Notes under the pieces: generated by a model
The model's input: only the letters and a program-made list of their open reading frames with translations
Database searches by the model: none
What the model was told of the DNA's origin: nothing
DNA from: Thereva unica
Taxonomy: Eukaryota > Arthropoda > Insecta > Diptera > Therevidae
Reading direction: 5' to 3'
DNA length: 64,000 nt
Assembly: GCA_949987705.1 (NCBI GenBank)
Contig: OX465284.1
Location: forward strand, 116,598,552 to 116,662,551
Made by a program: the position numbers and the translations under genes
Shown here: positions 1-11,500 of the stretch, piece by piece
Position numbering within the stretch: position 1 is the first letter of the stretch
Layout: every line of letters begins with the position of its first letter

Positions 1-461
1 TTGGGCCCTCTGCCCTTCAAGAAAACAATCGGAGGCAGTTAATATCGTTGCGTTTGATAATCAACTTTACCAGTGCTTCGACATCGCCGATTCTACCGAC
101 GAACAATTCTCTGACAGCTTTGGGAGCCGGCTCAAAAATAACACACTTAGAGATCAGGACCAGTCCAATCCAATGTTTGGCATATTTCGGCAGCATAAAA
201 TCCTGTAGAACCCTTTCAACAATTATGGTAGTAGTAGTGTCGGTGGTCGGTCTGGACTGAGAAAACAGTGTCAGATTCCAGCCTAACCTAGACGGACGAC
301 TTTTCATTGCTCTAGAAACCCTGACTGACTGGGACCAATGAACTGAAAGTATCTGGGTCACCAAGGTCATGTTGGCACTCCCAAATGAATTTATGCTTGG
401 TCCTAGCGAACTTTATTAGTTGTTAGGTAAGACAAAGGTCTGCTTGTTAGCATAGGCCCCT
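1..461. other. 5' intergenic stretch, nothing recognised
   Basis: No gene, RNA or repeat is recognised here. A 117-codon minus-strand open frame (17-370) has no motif I know and no splice context, so I do not call it a gene. Confidence 0.4.
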
Positions 462-670
462 GTGCTGAAAGTCGAGTCATGTTTCGTGACAAGTCCTTGG
501 AATTGAAGAAAGTACCATTTCGGACGAGAGTCCGGACTTTCAGTAAAGGGACCTAGAGTGGAAGTGCTAAGTTTGAGTTAAGATCCCTGGACTGAAAGTC
601 GAGATTCGACTGAAACGTACTTTCTTCAACTAAAACAACTTGTCACGAAACACGACTCGACTTTCAGCAC
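462..670. mobile_element. Foldback (MITE-like) palindrome
   Basis: The arms 462-515 and 617-670 are inverted copies: the left begins GTGCTGAAAGTCGAGTC and the right ends GACTCGACTTTCAGCAC. The pairing continues inward, with GGACTTTCAGTAAAGGGA answered by TCCCTGGACTGAAAGTC, so nearly the whole 209 bp can fold into one hairpin. It has no coding capacity. This fits a non-autonomous foldback or MITE. No clear target duplication is visible, so the superfamily is open. Confidence 0.7.
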
Positions 671-779
671 AACGGCCATTGGTTCTTCATAAGATCCCAT
701 AGATTCATGCCAAAATAGTTTTCTCCTTTGCGTGAAAGACAGTAGACCAAACTGAACTGTTTATTAAACCAGACCAAGA

Positions 780-1146
780 CTGGTCTTGCACATTTAGCAA
801 GACCATTGTAAGACCAAGACAAGACAAGAAAGGACAAGTCAAGACTGCACGATCAAGATAGCAAGGCTTTTTGCTCATCACTAAGTGTCGAGTCTTGCAA
901 TAATAACAAAAAGTCTTTTCTTGCAAGAATTTTTTCAAGACTTTTTGCAGACTTCTTGCAGACTTCTTGCAAAACTTTTAGCAAGACTTTTAGCAAACCT
1001 TTTTGTCGTGACTGCAAGACTTATGGAACTTGATGATGAGCAAGAACTTTTGCCATCTTGATCTTGCAGTCTTGTTTTGTCCTGTTTTGTCTTGGTCTTA
1101 CTTTGATCTTGCTAAATGTGCAATAAAAGACAAGATGGCAAGACCA
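780..1146. mobile_element. Foldback element with 'CAAGAC'-rich arms
   Basis: The left arm (about 780-864, TGGTCTTGCACATTTAGC near its start) is matched by an inverted right arm (about 1052-1146, ending GCTAAATGTGC then GGCAAGACCA). The match is diverged but continuous over about 85 bp. The loop holds short direct repeats of the type GCAGACTTCTT. It is non-coding and probably a non-autonomous foldback element. Confidence 0.6.
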
Positions 1147-1150
1147 GTTT

Positions 1151-2101
1151 TGCTCATTATTAGTTCTCTCACTCGAACTCAAAGGTAACTCAAAGCTTTT
1201 GCCTATACCTCTCTCAGTAGAGTTCACACACAGAATAGAAGAGATTTGAAAATGCCATGGATGATGCCATTGCCCACCACTGTCTACTTCTTCACAAAAC
1301 TGCACTTTATGGACCCTTATAAATGGGGATGTCAACTCAAAATCTCATATGTTTCGTACGAGTATTGCAATATTTGTGTAGCTATAGATTTTTGAACGTC
1401 TACCTGTCAATCACTAGTTGAAAATATGGGACAATTGTTTGGTCCACTTTATCTATTCTCGTGTAGGTATTGATTTCTTTGAAGGAATCTCACAGACAAT
1501 GTCTCGTGAAAGTCTCCTTTACAACTTTATCAATATCCACTCCCATTTTTTCGTAGTTTGTTTATTTAAGTACGGAACAAAATGAAAGTTTGTATTAAGC
1601 GAAGTAAGTAACCAATCCCAAGAATTTGAGAGAAAAAGATTCAATGGACCACTGGAGATACCAGAACGACACAAAGAAAACTTTTAATAAATAAAAGATT
1701 TTCTTTTTGATTTCCGCTTTACTTAAAATGAAAATTTTTTAACGAGCAAAAACTGCGAGCAAGGAAAAACCATTTTTCGGGTATACAAAACGCAAGCCAA
1801 TATCAGCGAAACAACGAATCGTTTCGGATGGCAACGTCCACATCAGGACAGTCTTAACCTTCCAGTCATGCATTTAGTTTCAATGTACCAAAAAAAAATT
1901 CCATTCTCTGAAAAATAAATTCTAAAACTTTGTTGGAAATTTTCCTGCAAAGTGCAAGCATGGCACCAAACAAAAAATATTTGTACAAACTTTATTTTTC
2001 AATAAAAAAACGAAAATTTCAAGGATGCACGAAAGAATCGAAAAAGATTATGTTTTTTCTCCTTTTTTTCTATCTCTGTTTTCTTTTATTTTATTTTCCA
2101 G
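1151..2101. other. Upstream region of the receptor gene, probably a 5' intron
   Basis: This is AT-rich DNA without a supported coding exon. It ends in a long pyrimidine tract and an AG at 2100-2101, a strong 3' splice site 64 nt before the receptor start codon. That implies at least one further upstream 5'UTR exon, which I cannot locate. Confidence 0.45.
2061..2101 (+). promoter_or_regulatory. Likely 3' splice site of a 5'UTR intron
   Basis: About 40 nt of mostly T and C end in TTTTCCAG at 2101. It lies just upstream of the receptor initiator ATG (2166) and would place 2102-2165 in the 5'UTR of the first coding exon. Confidence 0.55.
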
Positions 2102-2165
2102 ATTACAAAGTTTTCTCGTCTCCAAAAAGGATAAAATTAAGATATTTTAACGAAAGGACACCAAC

Positions 2166-2555
2166 ATGGGATCAGATGTCGAAACAAGATTAAAGGACGT
2201 CCCCGATAAGTACTTGATAATCATAGCGCAACTTTTGGCTGGTCACATCAATGATTCGGAAGCTTTTGAAACTTTTAATGAACCAATACTGAAGCCGAGC
2301 ATCAAGTCGATATATTGGCTGTTCATAGTCCAGTACACGATCCTGGCCATTCTGGGTATCATGTCGAATGTTGCTATTGTCGCATATACAATGTATCACA
2401 AGCTGTACAAGGACATCACACACGCCTTCATTGTCAATCTGGCCCTGTGTCATTTTGTTCAGTGTTCGGTCGTCCTGCCGATAACGCTGATGGTTATGCT
2501 CATACAGAATTGGATATTTGGACAGTTTTTATGCTTCTTTCTACCGCTGCTGCAG
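2166..2555 (+). CDS. GPCR exon 1: N-terminus, TM1, TM2, start of TM3
   Basis: It encodes residues 1-130. The ATG at 2166 is the first Met after an in-frame TAA 21 nt upstream, so the start is well set. TM1 spans about 51-77 and carries GIMSN (N1.50). TM2 spans about 84-112 and reads NLALCHF where class A receptors have NLAxAD, so Asp2.50 is His96. The W-x-F-G motif before TM3 and Cys123 are present. The exon ends CTGCAG followed by the donor GTGAGT at 2556 (phase 0). Confidence 0.9.
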
Positions 2556-5500
2556 GTGAGTTTGTTTGGCTTACTTGTTTGTATTTATTATGTTTTTTGT
2601 AGTTTTACTAACATGAAATTTTTGGATAGGTCGACACGTATTTAAAGCTGTGCAACTAAAGTCCCTTTACCAAGACTTCATGCAAATTTTTCTCTTGTGG
2701 AGTGCCATCTGTTGGATTTTTCAAGCACATATTATCCCCTCATGCTGACTAAGATCACCTACCATTCCCCTAACCTATTCTACTCTCTTCTATCATTTAA
2801 ATCAAGCTTCCTTCCATATAAAGAATCCTACTTTCGGCTTCTAATCGAATACAACTCCGAAAACTACCCTAGCCCGGTAAGATAAAGGGCATTTTCATAA
2901 ACGCAGAACTGCGGTCATTCTGCAGTATTCAGCAATTAGAAGTCCGTAGCTGAATATTGCAGAATGACCGCAGTTATGTCTTTATGAAAATGCCTAGAGT
3001 GCGAATGCCGTCCCCTCTATCATTGACCGTTTGAGCCACCATAGGAATGTAGAACCCTTAAAGTACAAATACGCAATCAATATACAAGAACAATGGAAAA
3101 AAGAACAGAACCAAACGAAATTTTAATGCTCAAGAACACTATAAGAACACAAACAACCCATTACTACTAGATTCAGCACAGAGTGCTGCAATAATTTATG
3201 AGTTGATCCAAAATTGGTATAGGTGCAAAAAGACCTGTGAAGTGAACAACTTGATGTAGAAATTTTTCAATGAATTAGAGTTCATTTGTGACACGCAAAT
3301 TCTGAATTAAATAAGGAAACTGGATTTTGCTGGCCATGGTCAAAATCTCTAAAAGAACACAAGCAGCTTGATACTTGACTTATCAAAAGCAGATGTTTAA
3401 GTAAAGTTGGTAAACCCAAGGTAAAACGTTTGGAGTGGTGGACGGCTAACGGCACCAAACGCACAATGATTTTTCGATTCAGCATGAAGTTCTGTAATAA
3501 TTTATGAGTCGACCAGAAATTGATCTTGGTGCAAAAAGACCTATGTCAATGAATTAGGATGCATTTGTAACATGCGAATTATATTCCCCTCACACGTCGC
3601 GATTCTGCACAGATAAAATCCAGTTTGCCAATCCCAAAAGCTCTGGGCGTCTTAGTATTAGGCATTCTTCCGGTCTCCCGCGTTATCGCACCCCGTAGAT
3701 CTTACCAAACTGCAGCCTTTACAATTTCCAAAAAACAAAAGAAAATCTACCAAGCAACTATTCAGCAGTGGCCCCATGGCTAATTCCTCCCCTAGCTGCG
3801 GCTAGGTATAGTATGAAATTCCCAATCTGGGTGTGTGGACCTCAATTGGTCACTCTTCTTTGGTGACTCAATGACGGACGACAGGACACTACAAATGTTC
3901 TTCAGCGTTATCATGGAAAGAACGTGTGATGTCGGCTCACTGCAGTCAGGTTAGGTTCTTCCAGTCGTGGTGCATGATTTTTAACTCCTCCATTTGGTAC
4001 TGTCAACTGTAAGAAATGATACCTCTCCTTGCAACACGCCCTGGCTTCTGTCCATTCTTCCATTGGAGTCCTCGTTAACCAAAGAGTAATTACCCCATCA
4101 CAGAGGTCCGTGGTTCGAATGCACTCATGACATGTGCATAGTTTCTTGATGGCTGCTTAGATATCCGATATCGTACTATCCTTGATCGTGGCAGTGGGTT
4201 CGTCTGTAGACAGACTTTGAAGAATGCCAGAAACTCCGCCTGGAGAACACACGACATCAGATTCTGATCTGGTACCACCTATGTATAGAACTATATATGG
4301 AAGGTTTAAGCATTCCTCTTCCTCTTCCTAAGCATTCTTCGTTTTTCCATTCCTCTTTGATACCGATCTACGTATTGAAACCTAGAGTTGAGTTTCGATG
4401 ACACTTAGTCAGATGGCGCGTCTACAACTCCCATTGGTGAAGAGCACAATCTCTTTCTGTGTTCAATACGTCTTCTATGCACAGAAACCAGATTCTCGTA
4501 GCCTCGTGGTGATGCAGCTTATCCGATGCCTAATGTAAAGTTCAGGATGAATCGTTCAGCCAAAAATATCGTTACTCTGAAACATATCATTCTTTAAACT
4601 TGGTTTAGCCGTTTCTTTTTTTTTTTTTTCAAAGACACATACATATGTCGGCACTGCTACACTCCTCACTGCTACAGAGCCAGCAGAAAATTTGTTGCTT
4701 CAGGCCACTCCTGCCGAAGGTCGGATTATTGGCAGAAAAGGTTTGCTAGGCTTGTTTTCTCTTTATTCACCTCCACCAATTCATCTTTGGGTCCAAAGCA
4801 AGACCCACTTTGCAGCTGATCAGGATAGGCTCAATGCTCGACTATTGGTGTTAAGTGGAGTAAAATCGAGGATTTTTATACTATTGGTATTTTGCTGGTT
4901 ATAACAAATAGCCAACAGTGGTTGGACCTCGTAATAACCATTCTATCAACTTGTCCTTGCGATCTTCCATATATAGTAGTTTAGGTCAGTTATCAAACCA
5001 GACGTGGATAGCCAATCTTCGTTAAAGTTTAAGCACAAACCACTAGGAAAACTGCTGAACCAATTCAAGCCGTCCGATGTAAGATATGGGAGTTATAGTA
5101 CAATTTCACAAAAAACTGGTGGCAGCGGTACTTTTGGATCTAGAACGTAATCATATTGCGATATTACGATCACCAATTCGTCCACATAATCGTGCCGTTC
5201 TCCAATATTTGTCAAATATTGTTCATAGTATTAAACTACACCAGCGATGATTCTTGATTGAGATCTGCCACAATATTTAAACTTTACAACTCTGTGGATA
5301 ACTCTCGATCCTCTGACTGATCTTCTTCCTCCTTTGAGAAGTTGTCATTGCAAGCACTTCGGTCAATTGTGATAACTCCGTAATTAAAAGCTTTTGAGGT
5401 TTCCGATATAGCCTAAACTTTGATGTAGGATTCATATCCCAAATCTTCCTAGGAACAAGGAAGTCACGATGGAAGAGATTCAAACTCCTCCCCGCTGTAG

Positions 5501-8500
5501 CCAGAGCAATTACACAGCACATGCTACTCTGCTAATTCTGCTACTACTCGAGAGCTCAGCACCTCAGAATATGGATGAATATCTATCGCACAAGTTGCAC
5601 GAGAAAGGACGATCACCTATGGCAAAAGCATAACTATGGGAGAGCTTAGCTAAACCGAAGGTTGTAGTACATTAGTTGGTAGTACATTTACGCAGTACCA
5701 TTCACTGCTTCGACACGATTTTTTACAACTCGGGATTGCGTCTTTTATCGAGTATGTCCCATCTAGATCCGCGGTCTTCAGTCTATTCTATGCAAAAGCA
5801 GCGGCAGGTTAATGACCCCTCACCTATCCCCACAGAAGAATCTCGAGCAAGGTGTGGCCTGAGGTCCTTACAGCCTTACAAATTACCCATCAACAAGAGT
5901 AAATAAAAACAATTTCGTCAAGGTTTGAGGGTGGTACAAAGCAAAGGAAGCAGAAAAGAGAAAAGTCGATTTCGCTCAAAGCGGATTCATTTGGTGCGGG
6001 GAGGGACAACGTATAAATACGAGAATAAATTACAGGTATACCCAACAAAACTGTGCTATATTGATTTAGTTTCATCACAGAGTTTTTGAAGTATGTTTAC
6101 TTAGCAAACTCCACTTAGCTTAAAAGTCTTTTGATGGAGCACAAATTTGTAAAGGTTTGCCCCATTTATACGCGTAGTAGACGTAGGTATACTATACACA
6201 TATACAACAGGTGATGACACTGGAAAGTTCGTTTTACTTAATTCAACTTAAAACTTTACATAATGTCAACAAGACATCGTCGTATTTTTTTTAAGATTCA
6301 AGCAGGTACTTAATGCCATGGTATCAATGGTAATTAATTATTCAGCATGGATCCAGGTGCTGAAGTCCTTAAGTAAAACAAATTCAACAACAATAAAGGA
6401 AGAGAGCCGAAACAGAAAAAAAAAACACAATTTCCTTTTAACGAATCGGAAAACATTTCTTCCACATACACACACACACACACGTACACACTAAGCTCCC
6501 CGGAAATTCGTATTCGTTACAAAATTTTCATAATTTCCATAAAATGAATGGAGCCAATTAAACATTTCTGAAGAAGGCAGCTGTATCCTGTTTTTTTTTT
6601 TTTTTTGGTTTTTTGTTGTTGCCATACTTTCGTCCTTATAAATAATTCCATCGACTTCCTCAACGCCATTCCATGCTGGTGTTAGATGCTGCTGCCGCCT
6701 CCTGACAATCTCTTTTATGAAAAATTCCAGGTGTTTAATAACTTTTGAAATGTACGCTTCAAGGCTTCTCTAAGGACGATTTATGTGCGTGTTGTGGGAG
6801 TATATGTTGACTATTGTGAACGTTCAGTTGTCACAAGGATGATAAGTTTTAATTGAGTTCCTTTTCGTTGGAAATTGTCAGTTGGAAAACAATAGACCAA
6901 TTTTTTTTAAATTTATTTCATTCAAACGCAATACGAAATTAGGGAGGTGGGACGTTCTGGTGTGTGACGCGTTATATGGCTTCCCATTGGAACGGTTCTA
7001 TTGTGCTGGAAGATATTTCTGAGGGAATATTATTAGACATTTTGAACCATTGTTGAGTAGCACTAAACAACAATCAGACTTCCCCCCTTAACATGCTTCA
7101 GTAGTTACTTACTTCTTTACCATCTCTACAAAGCCAAGGAACGATAAATGAAGGAAATTCAACAACGACGAAAATAAAATTGTCCAACAGAACATCTGTT
7201 CGAACACGCAGAACATATCCGAAAGCAGCAAGTCACTAAAAGTGATCTTCAGTAACTAAGTCCCCAAAGTCGAACTCAGAATAGTGGAGATGCTGGAGGA
7301 AAGGAAAAGGGTCCATAAAGAAGTTCACTTTCCGGTACGCTCATGAGCTAGTTAAGAAGGACTACACTAAAGAAAAGTAATCAGCCTCGGTAGAGTACGG
7401 TTTAAGGTGTCGCCCATCCTAAAGGTGCGTGTTTCGATTTATATTGCAATAGCACAAAAAACTGGTGGCAGCGGTACAACCAAATACAAATGCTCATTAA
7501 AATCTAAGGGAAAAGCAGCACGCAATCTGCTGATGTAACGTAAAGCTGATGTAGTAGGGGTCATATATGTAGTACAATATCAAAAAACCGGTGGCAGCGG
7601 TCCTTTGCATTCTGATACCGTCATCCAAGAAGAGGAACAGCCATGGTTTAAAATCCTCTTCCTCATTATTCCATCAAAATATCCTTAATTTCAAAATAAA
7701 CTACTAACTAGTCCTAAATATTTCACTTTATTACGCAATCACTTTGAACATAATTTACCCATTAACCTTAATCCCAAAGTAATCCTAAATTGAAGGTAGC
7801 TTTACATCCCAGAGCTTCATTCATCTCATGACAACAATGATTTAAAGTCTCGTTTTTTCTCCATCTTCACCCTTTTTTTAGCTGCCGCTATTCCCATCAA
7901 CTTCGGCGAATAATTATTCATGGTTAAAAATTGTTGTTAGTTGAGCAGAAGAAAAATCTCGCAGGACTAAATTAAGGATAATTGAATTTTCCTTCATTTT
8001 TTTAACTAAATTTATTATTAATGAAGTTTTTTGCTTTTGTTGTTTATTCTTAAATTGAGCCCGAACTCCATTAATATTTAATGGAAAAAAATTAACTTTT
8101 TATAAAATATTTATAATTGCGGAAAGTGTGTGTGTGTGTTTACAGGATGTTGAACTGGTTTATTAATTTTTAAAATATCCATTGTTTTGTCGTAATTATG
8201 GGAAATTTGTTCTTATGTATTTTTAATGGTGTTTCTGTATGGAGTGATGCAGAAAAGTCTTTTTCAGACAAAAAGAGACTGAATTCAAGTTTTGTTTCAG
8301 TCCTGGAAATGAGTGAAAGTTTGGTAGACTGATGCCGAATTTTAGAGTACAAGAGAAAACACCCAACCGTATTCGCGAAACATTTGACTTACCACAGAGG
8401 CAAGCTTTGACACTATCACAAATGATATCTCTTGTTTAAATATTTTTTTTTTCAAAATTCAGCATATTCCCAATGGTGGAATTCGTGCAGGTTCACGACG

Positions 8501-11500
8501 ATCGGCTTTAAGAAAATCTGTTGAAGATTTGACAATTCGTTCGTTATTTTCACTACATGAACGATTAATTGAAGTTGAAAGTATACTACGATCCACTATA
8601 AGCCCACAGCGAACTTAAAAGATTCACTGCCATGTCCCTAACCAGGCCCCTACAACCCCCTGCCGCGTCCCTTGGTTCCCAGGCTCAAGGGTGCCATTAC
8701 CTACTCACGATCATTGATCTGTGATCTCATTGTATGATCTAAAAAGCAAAACACGCTTACGAGGATGAGACAACTAACTTATTCTGATTTCTAATCGTGA
8801 TCCAGTCCTATTCTCTTGCAGCTGACCTTTCCATTGGTCCCCATTATGTGCCGATGTCAGCCTATTTCACAGCCTAGTTTCTGGTCATCCTAGTCTTCGC
8901 GGAGCTTGTTCTACCGTTTTTTATCCCATATATCTTACTGCAAATATCTTTCCGATTGGCCTCTACGAACTATATCTCGTCACTACTGAAGCTTTACCAG
9001 CTCTTTTCTTTTGACGTCATATAGCGTCCGTAGCTCTTATCATGGTTAAGTGTCTCCTTTACATATACCGCTAAAGGGTTCTCAGGGACTCAGAACTCAG
9101 GGTATTTTTCTGGTAAGACCATCGTTGTTATACATATATCAGCAATAGTTTGGTGTTTTGGTTTGAAGAGTCTTAATTTTTCCAAGCTGTCATGTCGTTA
9201 AGGTCAGATCTAAAAGAGTTTCTTTCACGCAGTTTAGTGAAGGTTATATTGGATAACATGGAATCCAAACTCCATGACAATATTGCCTCTCTCTCCCCGA
9301 TGGCTCAATAACCAGTCCTTGGTCTCATCTCAATTCTCTACATCCTTGATTTGGACTTGTTTATTTCGGCTTGGGCCTGGGTTTTTACGTTCAGTTTTCA
9401 GCTTGCAGTTGTTCCGATCTCTACGAGTTGGTACTAATACGGCAATACTGATGAGAGACTATCTTAAGCAAGTCCAATTGCCGTCGATATGGTCTCCAGG
9501 TTTTACTCTTTCCTCACTTGGTTGGGTAGAGCCGCTGTGTTGATTCGATTTGTGGATACAAAGCATTCCTGCAGCATGATAGGCATTTGGCAGTACCAAC
9601 AAGGTAAGGATCTGTGTCAAAGTGGGCACCTCGGTACCTTCGTACAGTCTTGAGCGATGGCTTAGTGGCAAGTTTAGTCTAAAAGGAAAAGGGAATGAAG
9701 CAAGGTGAAGTTGCCTGCTTGTGGAGACATGAGATCCTCACTGCGTGTGGAAACAGCGATTTTGATATTCCCTTCTTTTATGGCGTGGGCTCTACCGTCG
9801 TAAAATTCCCGGAATTACAAATATTGGACTGTTGCTAGTACTTCCCTTCATCTTATACATTCGGGGGAATAGATTTGAGGTTATGCGAAATGAGGAGAAT
9901 ATCCAAAGATAACCTTTGAATGTCTTTGGAAGATTGTCCCATAGTCAATTGAGAATGAGCCGAACCTAAGACCAGTCTAGTGTTGTAGATTACAGTCTAA
10001 GGGGCTTGTTGAACGAGATATTTGTATCTCGTAAGAAATGCTCAGCGTTGGCGTACTTATTTACCAATATGGTATATGAGGTATTTCCATACCACATCCA
10101 ACCTTACGTCGAACCTTAAGAACTTATATTCATAGCTCGTGTGGCCTCCCACCATCACGGCTTTATCTTAAAATATCTCAAACATTGCTCAAATTATTCG
10201 ACAGAAAATCCCGATAAATTAGCAAGAATCCTTTGATGTATTATGCATCCCCATCTAAGTTGATGCTCCCAATGAGATATCATTTGCGCTCCTTGTTAAA
10301 CAAAATTAATGGTACCAAAAGAAAATGGATGTCTGTCAAGAAACGACGACAACGAAATCCTTTTATTCCTTACTCCATCTTCGCTCCCCTCAAAAATTTT
10401 CCGCCACTAAATCTGGCTTTTGGTGTTTGAATGAAACTAAAGAGAATTTAAGTTTCTCTCAACATTCCTCGGCTCTGTTAAAGGAGATAATAACTTTGAA
10501 TATTCCTTTATCCTGCCTCTGCGACAGTCATAAGCTACTCTTCTCACTCTATGAAGGATTTTATTAATAAGATTAAAAAGGACTCATAAGTACCAGGAAT
10601 TTACCTCCGGGAGATTTTCTATTTTGCTTCTGTGTATGTATAGAGCACGAGCACCGAACTCTACACAATTCTACAATGTTAAACACCATTTCAAATTAAT
10701 TATATCAAAGTTACCCCGGCATAGTTTCTCATGTCTTTTATACTTCCAGTTGTTCCTGTTCCAGGGGTGGTCATGGTGCCATTGTGGGAGTAAATTTTGC
10801 GCTTACAATGTTTGCTTATGACTTTTAAAAGCCGCAAAAAGTTTTTAGGAGCTTGGTTACTATTACAATAATTACCTTTTCGTTGTTTGGAGTTTAGGGT
10901 TGAGTACTTAGCAGCAGAATTAGGTGCTGCATAAATCATGTTCGTTTGAATTGCTAATCGTGCATAATGCTGGTTTTTGCGAGAAGCTGGCACATCAATC
11001 ATGTTGCTGTGCCAGGAGCACAATTTTCCTGGTGGGGATTCTTTATTCATGAAGCATCAATCTAGGTTGTACATTGTAGTAATTTTGTGGGTTATAGAGG
11101 ATTTTACCAAATGGCAGATTGTTTTTGGTTCTGATTTAGCCTGCCTTAGAAGCTTGGAGGTTAAGGCTCTCGATTACCATTCTAGAGGTCCGCGGTTTAA
11201 TCTCATGCAGCGCAATAACATAGTCCTTTACAATTCTGACTTCTCCCACCTACAGCTTAACTCCAAGCAATTAGTATTAACTCAATTATGTTGAACTGGA
11301 CCGAAATTTTCCTTTCTGGCGGTTTAATCAATGTGATACTGGATGGTTTTAAGTCCAAATCGCATCCTCCGAGGTCCCCAAGCGACTGGTTTGGCTAGTT
11401 CTTATAATTGGAAATCAGATCCCACCGCTGCCACCACTTTTGTGTGCTGAGTCTACCGCTGTTTTTCGTGAACAATAATATTTTTATTCGCAAAAGTTAA

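Noticed and set aside
17..370. 117-codon minus-strand open frame
   Set aside because: No recognisable motif, no splice or promoter context, and overlapping open frames on the other strand.
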